The position numbers were made by a program, and so were the translations under genes. This document shows, one piece after another, positions 52,105-61,281 of a stretch of DNA of 64,000 nt. Location: contig NZ_CALSFS010000001.1 of the NCBI RefSeq assembly GCF_943736985.1, forward strand, positions 496,001 to 560,000, written 5' to 3'. How positions within the stretch are numbered: position 1 is the stretch's first letter; each line of letters starts with the position of its first letter. Under the pieces are notes generated by a model. It was not told the origin of the DNA, searched no databases, and saw only the letters and a program-made list of their open reading frames with translations. The stretch is from Clostridium sp. Marseille-Q2269. GTDB lineage: Bacteria > Bacillota > Clostridia > Clostridiales > Clostridiaceae.

Positions 52105-53445
52105 CTAAGGGATTTTTAGCTCACATAAAATATCTTTTAGTTCAATATTCTGTTTTGATTTTTCATATATAAAGCACACAAGTGCTTTTGCCGTCAGGCT
52201 GTTTAGATATTTCTGAGTTTCACCTATAGTCTTAAAATCTCCGTGGTTGGAACTAACTCTAAATAATTCTAAAAAATTATAGATTAAGAATACTATAAGA
52301 AAATATCGTTCTATAGACAAAATGCTACGCATTCTATATTTATCAAAAGCTAAATTGCTTTTTAAATATTTATATGAAGTTTCTATAGTCCATCTGTGAG
52401 AATAATATTTAATTATAGTTTCTGCATTTAATAAGATGTCGGTAGACAGCAAATATACTGGGTTCTTGAATCCATCATGGGTGACTTCATAGCAAATAAG
52501 TATTTTAGCATAAGGGAATTTAGAAACATTACCTTCATAGGTATATACTCTATAGTCCTTACCTTCAACTGTAACAAGGTCTAAGGTGTTAGGACTAAGG
52601 AATTTTTCAAATTTTGATAACTGCATTGAAATTCCTAATGGAGATATTTTTCTGTTAGATTTAATTGCTCCTATTAGGTGGTAGCCCTTTGCTAAAGATG
52701 CTTCTATTAAATTATTATTTGTATACCATGAATCCATAAGACAATACATTTTTTCACAATTAGATGGAGTTTTAAAAGAAGTTATAAAATTTTTTGCAAT
52801 ATCAATCTTAGATTTAAAATTTTTATTTAAATCTTTGCAAAATTCCTTTTTATAGTAAGGTTTATATTGTAAAGGAATAGATTTATCATTTACAACAAAA
52901 TTTGAAGTAACCACACAATGTGACCAAATATTTTTGTCTTCTGTATGAGAGTAATTATAAGATAATCCTTGCATTTTCTTTGCTGATTTCTTGGGATTTA
53001 CAGTATCATCTATAATCAAAAACCCTACGGATTTAGGTTTAATATTATGCTCAAGGAAAAAGTTTAAATAGCTAATTCTATTGTTGTTCAGAAGACTATG
53101 GTCCCATTTAGAATGGCTTAAAAATCTATAAATACAACTTTTGTCTTTTGAATGCAACACATTTTTAGCAATTTCAGATAAAGTTTTAGTGCCAGGTAAA
53201 TTAATTAATCCATTGGCAATATTGGTTAAATGATTAAATTGAGGCTTAGACATTCCATAATTTACATCATTTAAGTAATTGTAAAGTTCATTATTAATGG
53301 ATACAATATTAGTACTTGGCATACTTTTTACCTCCTGTGTTTATATTTGTATGGTAACTTTTATATAACACAGTGAGAGAAAGTATGCCATATTTATTTT
53401 TTGGTAGTTTTACCAATTTAGATTTTTATTTTGCATAACTAAAGT
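51982..53445 (-). mobile_element. Intact insertion sequence, IS701/IS4-like
   Basis: 1464 bases. The ends are inverted repeats: ACTTTAGTTAGGCAAT (left) against ACTTTAGTTATGCAAA (right, reverse complement), continuing with CTAAATT matched further in. TAATA flanks both sides (51977-51981 and 53446-53450), a 5-base target duplication, although up to 8 flanking bases agree. One complete transposase gene fills it. Inserted between agrA and mnmA without breaking a recognisable gene. Confidence 0.85.
52105..53322 (-). CDS. DDE transposase, IS701/IS4-like
   Basis: A 405-residue transposase. An N-terminal DNA-binding region ends in CIYRFLSHSKWDHSLL; the catalytic core has FLIIDDTVNPKKS (first Asp), MYCLMDSWYTNNNL (second Asp) and YSHRWTIETSYKYLK (Glu within the YxxRWxIE motif). 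The RFL-SKW and IDDT-PKK motifs are those of the DDE_5/IS701 group. GGAGG lies before the ATG. No frameshift, so the element may still be active. Confidence 0.9.
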   Translation of the reverse strand: MPSTNIVSINNELYNYLNDVNYGMSKPQFNHLTNIANGLINLPGTKTLSEIAKNVLHSKDKSCIYRFLSHSKWDHSLLNNNRISYLNFFLEHNIKPKSVGFLIIDDTVNPKKSAKKMQGLSYNYSHTEDKNIWSHCVVTSNFVVNDKSIPLQYKPYYKKEFCKDLNKNFKSKIDIAKNFITSFKTPSNCEKMYCLMDSWYTNNNLIEASLAKGYHLIGAIKSNRKISPLGISMQLSKFEKFLSPNTLDLVTVEGKDYRVYTYEGNVSKFPYAKILICYEVTHDGFKNPVYLLSTDILLNAETIIKYYSHRWTIETSYKYLKSNLAFDKYRMRSILSIERYFLIVFLIYNFLELFRVSSNHGDFKTIGETQKYLNSLTAKALVCFIYEKSKQNIELKDILCELKIP

Positions 53446-53492
53446 TAATAACTAAAATCAGTAAACAACTACATTCAAATATACTAAAATAA

Positions 53493-53543
53493 AAAAGAAG
53501 TCTTCAAGATTAAAATGGTACCTCTATCTTGAGAACTTCTTTT
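53493..53543 (-). terminator. Terminator after mnmA
   Basis: AAAAGAAGTCTTCAAGAT pairs with ATCTTGAGAACTTCTTTT with one mismatch; the loop contains GGTACC. Confidence 0.75.
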
Positions 53544-53548
53544 ATTTT

Positions 53549-54619
53549 TTACTTTTCTATTATTCCTCCTCCTATTAATAAATCCCCTTTATAGAAAACT
53601 ACAGATTGACCTTTAGTTATAGCTCTTTGCTTTTCTTTAAAATTTACTTTTACCCTGCCATCTTCCATAGGAATTAGTAATGCCTTTGAAGGTGTTTGTG
53701 AATATCTAATTTTAGCTTCTATTTCCATAGGTTCTTTTAAACTATCAAAAGGTATGTAATTTACATCTTTAGCTATAAGCTCTGTATTTAAAAGATCTTC
53801 TAAATCTCCTAATACTACTTCATTTCTAAAAGGATTTATATCTACTACATACATAGGTTTTCCTAAAGCTAAACCCAATCCTTTTCTTTGACCTATAGTA
53901 TAGTAAACTATTCCTTTATGTGTACCTAAAACATTTCCATTTTTATCTACAAACTTTCCTTCTTTAACTCTGTTTGGAAATCTATTTTTAATATATCTTC
54001 CATGATCATTATCTGGTATAAAGCATATTTCTTCACTATCTTTTTTATTGTGCACTCTAAAACCTATATCCTTAGCTATTTCTCTAATCTTAGTTTTTTT
54101 GTATTGTCCACACGGCATCAATGTTCTCTCCAATTGAAACTGTGTAAAATTATAAAGCGCATAAGTTTGGTCCTTTTTATCATCTTCTGATTTTTTTATC
54201 ACATATCTATCATTTTGCTTTTCTATGATAGCATAGTGTCCTGTAGCGACATAATCTATACCCATTTCTATTGCTTTATCTAAGAAAGAAGAGAATTTTA
54301 TAAATTTATTACAGGCTATACAAGGGTTTGGAGTTCTACCCTCCATATATTCATCTACAAAATAATCAATAACATTTTTTTTGAAAGCATCTTTAAAGTT
54401 CATAACATAAAAAGGTATACCTATTTTATTAGCTACTCTTCTAGCATCTGCTACTGCACTTAAAGAGCAACATGCCCCTTCTTTTTCTACAAATTCCTCA
54501 TCATCTTGCCAAATTTGCATAGTTACGCCTATTACATCGTAGCCCTGCTGTTTTAAAAGATAGGCTGCTACCGAACTATCTACTCCTCCACTCATACCAA
54601 CTAAAACTTTCTTTTTCAA
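53549..54619 (-). CDS. mnmA: tRNA-specific 2-thiouridylase
   Basis: About 356 residues. Start set at TTG 54619 (AAGGAGGTG 6 bases upstream, product (M)[11 protein letters not shown]); the in-frame GTG overlaps the ribosome site. PP-loop SGGVDSS (about residue 9-15), the catalytic Cys in [10 protein letters not shown] (about 100) and second Cys in SEEICFIPD (about 197), plus [11 protein letters not shown]. Puts sulfur at position 2 of wobble uridine in tRNA Lys/Glu/Gln, using persulfide from a cysteine desulfurase, whose gene lies two genes upstream. Confidence 0.95.
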   Translation of the reverse strand: MKKKVLVGMSGGVDSSVAAYLLKQQGYDVIGVTMQIWQDDEEFVEKEGACCSLSAVADARRVANKIGIPFYVMNFKDAFKKNVIDYFVDEYMEGRTPNPCIACNKFIKFSSFLDKAIEMGIDYVATGHYAIIEKQNDRYVIKKSEDDKKDQTYALYNFTQFQLERTLMPCGQYKKTKIREIAKDIGFRVHNKKDSEEICFIPDNDHGRYIKNRFPNRVKEGKFVDKNGNVLGTHKGIVYYTIGQRKGLGLALGKPMYVVDINPFRNEVVLGDLEDLLNTELIAKDVNYIPFDSLKEPMEIEAKIRYSQTPSKALLIPMEDGRVKVNFKEKQRAITKGQSVVFYKGDLLIGGGIIEK

Positions 54620-54662
54620 AATATACACCTCCTTTATAATTCTATAAAAATAGATAATAAAT

Positions 54663-55469
54663 TTACTTTTTATCTATTTGGGCATTTAAACTTCCCATTT
54701 TATAACCTTCTGCATCTATAGTAACATATTTAAATCCTAAATCTTTAAGACTTTTTGATACTTTATCCAAAGTTTCTTCTCTAAGCAAATTCCCTCTTTG
54801 TTTTTGGGGCACTTCTATTCTTGCTAAATCTCCATGACTTCTTACTCTTACAGCTCTGAACCCTAATTTCATCATATATAGTTCTGCCTTTTCTATTCTA
54901 TCCAAATCTTCTTCTTTTATTTTTTGATTGTAAGGAATTCTAGACAAAAGACATGCATAAGCTGGTTTATCCCAAGTTTTTAAACTTAGCTCTTTAGATA
55001 AATCTCTTATTTCTTCTTTATTTATAGAGTTTTCTAACAATGGACTTTTCACGCATAATTCCTTTAAAGCCCTCATACCTGGTCTATAATCTTTAGTATC
55101 ATCTACATTTGTTCCATCTATTACATATTTAATACCTTTTTCTTTTGCTAATTCTTTTATTTTACTAAATACACCTTTTTTACATATGTAGCATCTGTCC
55201 TCTGGATTAAACCTTATTTCCTCAATCATTGGTACTTCTAAAAAATATGATTTTACTCCTATATTTTGGGCAAGTTCTTTAGCTTCTTCTATCTCCCATT
55301 TTGGAATATAAGGAGACACTATGGTAATAGAGACTGCCTTATCACCTAGGGCTTCTTTTGCCGCTTTTAGCAATAATGTACTATCTACTCCTCCAAAAAA
55401 AGCTACTGCTACACTATCTAATTCTTTTAAATAACTAATAAGATTATTATACTTATAGTTCATTTTCAT
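54663..55469 (-). CDS. larE: LarE-like ATP-dependent sulfur transferase
   Basis: A 268-residue PP-loop ATPase family protein. LarE transfers sulfur from one of its own cysteines to the nickel-pincer precursor of lactate racemase. Seen: [20 protein letters not shown], in which the first PP-loop Ser is Phe; [13 protein letters not shown] (CxxC) and [14 protein letters not shown], giving three Cys that could be sulfur donors or Fe-S ligands. No larA, larB or larC is in the window; placement between mnmA and a cysteine desulfurase suggests a wider sulfur-transfer role (inference). Confidence 0.82.
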   Translation of the reverse strand: MKMNYKYNNLISYLKELDSVAVAFFGGVDSTLLLKAAKEALGDKAVSITIVSPYIPKWEIEEAKELAQNIGVKSYFLEVPMIEEIRFNPEDRCYICKKGVFSKIKELAKEKGIKYVIDGTNVDDTKDYRPGMRALKELCVKSPLLENSINKEEIRDLSKELSLKTWDKPAYACLLSRIPYNQKIKEEDLDRIEKAELYMMKLGFRAVRVRSHGDLARIEVPQKQRGNLLREETLDKVSKSLKDLGFKYVTIDAEGYKMGSLNAQIDKK

Positions 55470-55619
55470 ATCATCCCCATCTTACTTGTTTTTTACATTT
55501 ATATGACTTCCAATATATATTATAAAAATAATACATAAACACATTTTCATATAATAACAAGATTTTAAGACTCAGTTATATAGGTCTATATAATAGTTTA
55601 TATAATCTGAGTCTTAAAC

Positions 55620-56750
55620 TCACTTTACTATTTTTTTTAATTTTTCTAGTACATACTCCACTTGTTCTTCTGTATTTTTATCCCCTAGGGTAAATCTTAT
55701 AGTTCCTCTAGAAAAATCTTCATCTATTCCTATAGCTGAAAGTACATGAGATGGTTCTAAGGCCCCTGCTGAGCATGCACTTCCTGCTGAAGCACATATG
55801 TCTTCATTATCTAACATCATGAGTATTAATTGTGAATCCATATCTTTAAAACTCACATTTATATTTCCACTTAGTCTTTCTTTTCCTAAGGCACCATTTA
55901 TCTTTGTACCTTTTATCTTTAAAAGGCCATTTATAAACTTATCCCTAAGTTTTTCTATTCTATCATTGTCAGACTTGCCTTTTTCCTTTATTAATGAAAT
56001 TGCTTTTCCAAAACCAACTACAGCTGCTGGATTTTCCGTTCCTGCTCTTTTTCCTCTTTCTTGACTTCCACCATGAAGAAGGTTATGAATTTTTGTTCCT
56101 TTTCTTATATATAAGGCCCCAATTCCTTTTGGCCCATATATTTTATGAGCTGTTATAGTCATTAAATCTGTATTCATATCTTCTACATTTATAGGCGTGT
56201 GCCCTAAAGCTTGAACTGCATCTGTATGAAATAAAACTTTATGTTTTCTACATATATCACCTATAGATTTTACATCTTGTATTGTACCTATTTCATTATT
56301 AGCTGTCATAATAGAAACCAATATTGTGTCTTTTCTTATATTTTTCTCCAATATATTTAAATCTATTTTACCATAGCTATCCACAGATAAAAATGTTACA
56401 TCAAATCCATTTCCTTTTAAGTATTTGCAACTATTTAAAACTGCTGGATGTTCTATAGAAGAAGTTATTATATGTTTGCCTTTGCTTGTATTCGCATAGG
56501 CTGTTCCTTTTATAGCCCAATTATCCCCCTCAGTTCCACCAGATGTAAAAAATATTTCATCTGACCTTGCTCCTATAAAATCTGCAATTTCTTCCTTAAC
56601 TTCATCTATGGCAACTCTTATATTATTAGCCATATTATATATAGAAGAAGGATTAGCATAGTATTTTGTTAAGTAAGGCATCATACACTCTAATACTTCT
56701 TCCTTTATATAAGTAGTTGCTGCATAATCCATGTATATTTTGTCTTTCAT
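55620..56750 (-). CDS. Cysteine desulfurase, NifS/IscS family
   Basis: A 376-residue PLP enzyme that takes sulfur from cysteine as a protein persulfide. MDYAATTYIKEEVLECM opens the protein; PLP contacts are SSIEHPAVLNS and HTDAVQALGHTPI; the Schiff-base Lys is in TAHKIYGPKGIGAL (about residue 200); the active Cys is in ASAGSACSAGALEPSHVL (about 325) on the long loop of the IscS/NifS group I type. Supplies sulfur for MnmA and probably the LarE-like protein. No iscU follows. Confidence 0.93.
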   Translation of the reverse strand: MKDKIYMDYAATTYIKEEVLECMMPYLTKYYANPSSIYNMANNIRVAIDEVKEEIADFIGARSDEIFFTSGGTEGDNWAIKGTAYANTSKGKHIITSSIEHPAVLNSCKYLKGNGFDVTFLSVDSYGKIDLNILEKNIRKDTILVSIMTANNEIGTIQDVKSIGDICRKHKVLFHTDAVQALGHTPINVEDMNTDLMTITAHKIYGPKGIGALYIRKGTKIHNLLHGGSQERGKRAGTENPAAVVGFGKAISLIKEKGKSDNDRIEKLRDKFINGLLKIKGTKINGALGKERLSGNINVSFKDMDSQLILMMLDNEDICASAGSACSAGALEPSHVLSAIGIDEDFSRGTIRFTLGDKNTEEQVEYVLEKLKKIVK

Positions 56751-56852
56751 ATAATCACCACTATTTTTTATTTTATTATTTGTAAATATACATTTTATAT
56801 TAATATTTTTTTAACTATATATTTATAACATTAAACTAAATGAATAAAATCA

Positions 56853-57665
56853 TTATTTGCTTTTCTCTGTAACATTTTCTCCAAACCACTTTTTAGATAT
56901 TTTTGCTAATGTTCCATCTTTCCTCATGCTATCTAAAGCTTTATTTACTTTTTCTATTCTTTCTTTATTTTCTTCTTTCTTTGCAAAAGGATAAGCATTT
57001 TCCATTTCTTCTATAGGTTTCCCTGCTAATTGTAAATTTAATTTTGATTTTTGTATATTTGTAAGACATGCTAATCTATCCTCTATTAAAGCATCAACTC
57101 TACCTAAATCTACATCTTGAAACATTCCGGGAAAACTACTGTATTGTTTTGTTTTTATATTTCCGCCTTTATTATTATAGTCTTCTATAGTCTTATAATA
57201 ATTAGTTCCTACTTGAGTAGCTACAGTTTTTCCTTCCAAATCTTTTAAAGATTTTACATTATTATTTCCTTTTTTTACAGCTAACTGAACTCCTGAATAA
57301 ACATAAGGTTTTGAGAAGTTATATTTTTCTTTTTTCTTATCTGTAACAGTAATTTCATTAGCCACAGTATCTATTTTACCTGTATCCAACATACCCATAA
57401 TACCTGTCCATTCTGCCACTACAAATTCTGGTTTATATCCTGTTCTTTTACCTATTTCCTCCCAAATATCTATTTCAAATCCCTGTACTTTATTGCTATC
57501 CTTTTCCACAAATGTAAATGGATAATACTGTCCTGATGTTCCTATTTTTATTGTAGTATTCCCTTCTGCTTCTTTATTTTTAGAAGAACATGCTGTTAAT
57601 ACTACTCCTAATGCTATAACTAATAAAATACTTACAAATGATTTTTTTATATAATTTGTTTTCAA
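56853..57665 (-). CDS. Cystine-type ABC transporter substrate-binding lipoprotein
   Basis: About 270 residues from TTG 57665, with GGAGG 8 bases upstream; the earlier ATG (57680) overlaps that site. The signal peptide ends GVVLTACSS (lipobox). SBP_bac_3 motifs: IKIGTSGQYYPFTFVEKDSN, GFEIDIWEEIGKRTGY, NEITVTDKKKEKYNFSKPYV. Neighbouring cysK, cysteine desulfurase and a CymR-like regulator make cystine or cysteine the likely ligand. Follows the permease gene after 30 bases. Confidence 0.85.
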   Translation of the reverse strand: MKTNYIKKSFVSILLVIALGVVLTACSSKNKEAEGNTTIKIGTSGQYYPFTFVEKDSNKVQGFEIDIWEEIGKRTGYKPEFVVAEWTGIMGMLDTGKIDTVANEITVTDKKKEKYNFSKPYVYSGVQLAVKKGNNNVKSLKDLEGKTVATQVGTNYYKTIEDYNNKGGNIKTKQYSSFPGMFQDVDLGRVDALIEDRLACLTNIQKSKLNLQLAGKPIEEMENAYPFAKKEENKERIEKVNKALDSMRKDGTLAKISKKWFGENVTEKSK

Positions 57666-57695
57666 TGTTTTTTCCTCCATGTATTTATATTAAGC

Positions 57696-58364
57696 CTAAT
57701 ATGCTTTTGCCATTTTTGTTTCTAATACTCTTTGCATAAAATTAAATAATTCTATCATCCCCCAATATATTAAAGCTACTGCTAAATAGCTTTCAAAAAA
57801 CCTATAGCTAGATGCTGCATTCATTTGGGCTTTTGATAATATCTCTGCAACTCCTACAGTAAAAGCCAAAGATGAACTTTTTAAAAGATCAATAAAACTA
57901 TTGCCTAAAGAAGGTATTGCAATTCTAGAAGCTTGAGGTAAAATTATTCTCTTCATAGCTTGGAATTCAGTCATTCCTAAGGATAATGCAGCCTCCATTT
58001 GTCCTCTATCTATAGACATTATTGCACCCCTTATTATTTCCGCCATATAAGCAGATCCATTCATACTTAATGCAATTACTACTGCCATATATGCAGGTAT
58101 CTCTTTAAATGAGGGAATAATTTGAGGCATACCATAGTAAAAAAGGAAAAGCTGTATTAGGATAGGTGTTCCTCTAAAAAAAGATATATAAACTTCACTT
58201 ATTCTATAAATACCTTTAATCTTATACATTCTTATTATGGCCAATATAACTCCTAATGTAACAGCTATAATCATAGATAAAACAGCTATAGATAAAGTTA
58301 TATGAGCATATTTTAAAAGAACTCCTACTGATTGTAATAAATATTTTTCATCAAAAATTTTCAA
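57696..58364 (-). CDS. Polar amino-acid ABC transporter permease (cystine type)
   Basis: A 222-residue permease. Five helices; FFRGTPILIQLFLFYYGMPQ near residue 75 and the EAA loop EAALSLGMTEFQAMKRIILP near 145 are family marks. It begins 36 bases after the cysK stop and pairs with the binding protein downstream. No ATP-binding gene is in this cluster. Confidence 0.9.
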   Translation of the reverse strand: MKIFDEKYLLQSVGVLLKYAHITLSIAVLSMIIAVTLGVILAIIRMYKIKGIYRISEVYISFFRGTPILIQLFLFYYGMPQIIPSFKEIPAYMAVVIALSMNGSAYMAEIIRGAIMSIDRGQMEAALSLGMTEFQAMKRIILPQASRIAIPSLGNSFIDLLKSSSLAFTVGVAEILSKAQMNAASSYRFFESYLAVALIYWGMIELFNFMQRVLETKMAKAY

Positions 58365-58400
58365 TTTTTTTCTCCTATTCTATGGTTTTATCATTAATTA

Positions 58401-59330
58401 TTATTCAAAAATTCCTGTAGATAAATATCTTTGACCTGTATCTGGAAGTAACACTATTATATTTTTACCTTGATTTTCTGGTCTCTTAGCTATTTGTATA
58501 GCCGCATATATTGCTGCTCCTGAAGATATACCTACTAATAGGCCTTCTGTTTTTGCTACATGTTTTGTTGATTCAAATGCCTCTGTGTTAGACACTTTAA
58601 TTATTTCATCTAAAACATCTGTATTTAAAATACTTGGTACAAAACCTGCTCCTATTCCCTGAATCTTATGTGGTCCTGGATTTCCTCCTGATAAAACTGG
58701 TGAATCTTCTGGTTCTACTGCTATTATTTTTATATTCTTATTTTTTTCTTTTAAATATTCTCCTACCCCTGAGATTGTTCCACCAGTACCTACTCCTGCT
58801 ATAAATATATCTACTTCTCCTTCTGTATCATTCCAAATTTCTACCCCTGTAGTCTTTTTGTGTATAGCTGGATTAGTCTTATTTTCAAATTGTTGTGGAA
58901 CAAAAGAGTTTTTATATTCTTTTGATAGTTCTACTGCTTTTTCTATAGCTCCCTTCATTCCATCCTTTCCTGGTGTTAGAACTAATTCTGCACCATAAGC
59001 TTTTAATATAACTCTTCTTTCCACACTCATGGTCTCTGGCATGGTTAATATAAGTTTATATCCTTTAGCCGCTGCTACAAAAGCAAGTCCAACCCCTGTG
59101 TTACCACTAGTAGGTTCTATTATTACTGTATCTTTGTTTATTAATCCTTGTTTTTCTGCTTCCTCTATCATTGCAAATGCTATTCTATCTTTTACACTAC
59201 TTGCTGGATTAAAATATTCTACTTTAGCTATTATATTAGCCTTTAATTCATTTTCTTCTTTTATTTTGTTAAGTTCTAGTAATGGTGTATTCCCTATTAA
59301 TTCTGTTAAATTTTTATATATTTTTTTCAT
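58401..59330 (-). CDS. cysK: Cysteine synthase (O-acetylserine sulfhydrylase)
   Basis: About 309 residues from ATG 59330 (GAGAGGAGA 8 bases upstream). Makes cysteine from O-acetylserine and sulfide with [18 protein letters not shown] at the start, PLP Lys in [15 protein letters not shown] (about residue 45), substrate loop [13 protein letters not shown], phosphate loop [15 protein letters not shown], and [12 protein letters not shown] near the end. Lies next to the CymR-like gene, as in other Firmicutes. Confidence 0.95.
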   Translation of the reverse strand: MKKIYKNLTELIGNTPLLELNKIKEENELKANIIAKVEYFNPASSVKDRIAFAMIEEAEKQGLINKDTVIIEPTSGNTGVGLAFVAAAKGYKLILTMPETMSVERRVILKAYGAELVLTPGKDGMKGAIEKAVELSKEYKNSFVPQQFENKTNPAIHKKTTGVEIWNDTEGEVDIFIAGVGTGGTISGVGEYLKEKNKNIKIIAVEPEDSPVLSGGNPGPHKIQGIGAGFVPSILNTDVLDEIIKVSNTEAFESTKHVAKTEGLLVGISSGAAIYAAIQIAKRPENQGKNIIVLLPDTGQRYLSTGIFE

Positions 59331-59386
59331 AGTTATTTCTCCTCTCAATGTTTATTATTAACATACAGTATGAGTTCACATATTAG

Positions 59387-59510
59387 TTTGCTAGGTTTAA
59401 ACTGAAAACTTTGTTTTTAATTTCTACGGTTTCTTTATAAAATATACACTGACTACACATTAAACCATCCCCTTTTAGTCCAATTATTCACATGTGTTTA
59501 CTAGGTATTT
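59387..59510. promoter_or_regulatory. Twin motif in the cysK leader and at the end of the regulator spacer
   Basis: Minus strand reads TTTAAACCTAGCAAACTAA near 59400-59383 and AAATACCTAGTAAACACATG near 59511-59492, sharing ACCTAGyAAAC. Both lie between the Rrf2 gene and cysK, where a CymR-like repressor would act. Motif pairing is seen; function inferred. Confidence 0.35.
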
Positions 59511-59536
59511 ATATTAAAATAAACCGTACTACAATA

Positions 59537-59974
59537 TTATATGTAGTACATTATATTTCCATTATCTGATGCTTTATAGGCTTCTACTAAATCTTGTAAT
59601 GTTATAGAATCTACTACTCTTTCTATACTTTCATTAATTCTATCCCATAAATTTGTTTTAATAGATTTTTCCATTCTATTATTTAAATAGTTATCATTTA
59701 ATTCTACAACAGATAGATCCCCTTCAAGAGCTCTTAATATTTCACCTGCAGTTATATGTGCTGAATCCTTTTCTAACACATAACCACCTTGAGCTCCTTT
59801 TCTACCTTTTATTAAATTATTTTTTCTTAACAAGGAAAATATTTGTTCTAAATATCCTTCCGATATGTTTTGTCTCTCAGAAATACTTTTCAAAGTAACA
59901 ACTTCTTCAGTAGAATTTATAGCTAAATCTACTATAGCTTTTATTCCATATTTTCCTTTAGTGGATATCTTCAT
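59537..59974 (-). CDS. Rrf2 family regulator, CymR-like
   Basis: A 145-residue winged-helix regulator: MKISTKGKYGIKAIVDLAIN, recognition region ISEGYLEQIFSLLRKNNLIK, wing GRKGAQGGYVL. It contains no Cys at all, so it cannot bind an Fe-S cluster as IscR does. That matches CymR, which represses cysteine genes with O-acetylserine sulfhydrylase (CysK) as signalling partner in Bacillus; cysK is the next gene here. Own consensus promoter upstream. Confidence 0.88.
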   Translation of the reverse strand: MKISTKGKYGIKAIVDLAINSTEEVVTLKSISERQNISEGYLEQIFSLLRKNNLIKGRKGAQGGYVLEKDSAHITAGEILRALEGDLSVVELNDNYLNNRMEKSIKTNLWDRINESIERVVDSITLQDLVEAYKASDNGNIMYYI

Positions 59975-60014
59975 AAAATCTCCTCTTTCATAGTATTCCT
60001 ATCTATTTACTATG

Positions 60015-60043
60015 ATTATATTACTTTCATTAATATATGTCAA
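60015..60043 (-). promoter_or_regulatory. Consensus promoter of the CymR-like gene
   Basis: Minus strand TTGACA (60038-60043), 17 bases, TATAAT (60015-60020); the leader is about 35 bases. Confidence 0.8.
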
Positions 60044-60130
60044 TATTTTTTAAAATTTTTCACTTTTACTATTGAAATTGATTTTCATTTGCTGTATACT
60101 TATTATCATAAGAAACAATCACATATAATT

Positions 60131-60268
60131 AATTGAAACCACACAAAGCTCTCTTTGATTTATAGTGAATATTTTTCTAGATTTAAACCTCCTACTAAAT
60201 TAAATCTAGGAAGCCCTCCTTACCCATATATTCGCTATAAATTAAAGGGGTGTTTTCAGTTGAATTTT
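60131..60268. repeat. Imperfect palindrome with branched tip
   Basis: Outer arms CTTTGATTTATAGTGAATAT and ATATTCGCTATAAATTAAAG pair with two mismatches; an inner stem CTAGATTTAA / TTAAATCTAG encloses ACCTCCTACTAA. Flanks AATTGAAAC and TTCAGTTGAATT extend the pairing. Same build as the palindromes at 2071-2846 but different sequence. Could be a small RNA or inactive mobile element. Confidence 0.6.
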
Positions 60269-60325
60269 TAATTTACCATATCTAATGTAGATATGTTCAC
60301 TTAATAATACACCAAGCATATATAT

Positions 60326-60366
60326 AAAAAATACTATGCTATAATTATTATATCATAGTATTTTTT
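60326..60366 (-). terminator. Terminator after the ZIP gene
   Basis: AAAAATACTATG pairs with CATAGTATTTTT around an AT loop. Confidence 0.75.
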
Positions 60367-60381
60367 ATTAGCTAAATGTAT

Positions 60382-61191
60382 TTATCCTAAAGCTACATCT
60401 AATATCATCATTACAGTAAATCCAATTAATACACCCATAGATGATATATCTGTATCATTTCCTTCCTGTGATTCTGGAATTAGTTCCTCAACTACAACAA
60501 ATATCATTGCTCCAGCCGCAAAAGACAATGCATAAGGTAGCAAGTTTCTTATAAACAGTACAGAAGCTGCTCCTATAACACCTGCTATTGGTTCAACTAT
60601 TCCAGAAGCTTGACCATACCAAAAACTCTTTAATCTGCTATTCCCTTCTCTTCTTAGTGGTACAGATACCGCAGCACCTTCAGGGAAATTTTGAATTCCT
60701 ATACCTAAGGCTAATGCTATGGCACCTGCCAAAGATGCAGATTCTATATTAGCACCTACAGCTCCGAAAGCCACTCCCACAGCTAATCCTTCTGGTATAT
60801 TGTGAAGAGTTATAGCTAAAACCAACAAAACACTTTTTTGCCAACTTGTTTTTATACCTTCTGCTTCCTCTTTATCCTTACCTATATGAAGATGCGGAAG
60901 AATTTTATCTACTATCCTTAAAGATATTCCTCCTGATAAAAAACCAACTGCTGCTGGTATCCATGCAACTTTTCCTTGAGATTCAGACATTTGTATGGCT
61001 GGTGCTAAAAGTGACCAATAACTAGCTGCAATCATTACTCCTGCTGCAAAACCTAGCATAGCATTTAATACTTTTTTATTTATATTTTTAAAGAAAAACA
61101 CTAATGAAGCTCCCAATGCTGTAACGGCCCATGTAAAGAATGTAGCTAATAGTGCCTGCATAATCGGATTCAATTCTTTAAACCAAGTCAT
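60382..61191 (-). CDS. ZIP family metal transporter
   Basis: A 269-residue polytopic protein of the ZupT/gufA type. Helix IV has [19 protein letters not shown] and helix [18 protein letters not shown], the His-Asn-Pro-Glu-Gly and Asn-Phe-Pro-Glu-Gly metal sites. The variable loop contains [13 protein letters not shown]. Imports zinc, iron or other divalent metals. GAAGGTG precedes the ATG. No regulator is next to it. Confidence 0.9.
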   Translation of the reverse strand: MTWFKELNPIMQALLATFFTWAVTALGASLVFFFKNINKKVLNAMLGFAAGVMIAASYWSLLAPAIQMSESQGKVAWIPAAVGFLSGGISLRIVDKILPHLHIGKDKEEAEGIKTSWQKSVLLVLAITLHNIPEGLAVGVAFGAVGANIESASLAGAIALALGIGIQNFPEGAAVSVPLRREGNSRLKSFWYGQASGIVEPIAGVIGAASVLFIRNLLPYALSFAAGAMIFVVVEELIPESQEGNDTDISSMGVLIGFTVMMILDVALG

Positions 61192-61281
61192 AGTATCACC
61201 TTCTCTCTACTTTTTAATATATAATAATAATTATTACTTGATAATTTCTTATTTTGATTTTATCATGTAATATTGGCATAA

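Larger units (their letters stand above)
59975..60381. other. Gene-free interval with promoter and palindrome
   Basis: Holds the regulator promoter (60015-60043), the structured palindrome 60131-60268 and a terminator (60326-60366). No reading frame. Confidence 0.7.
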
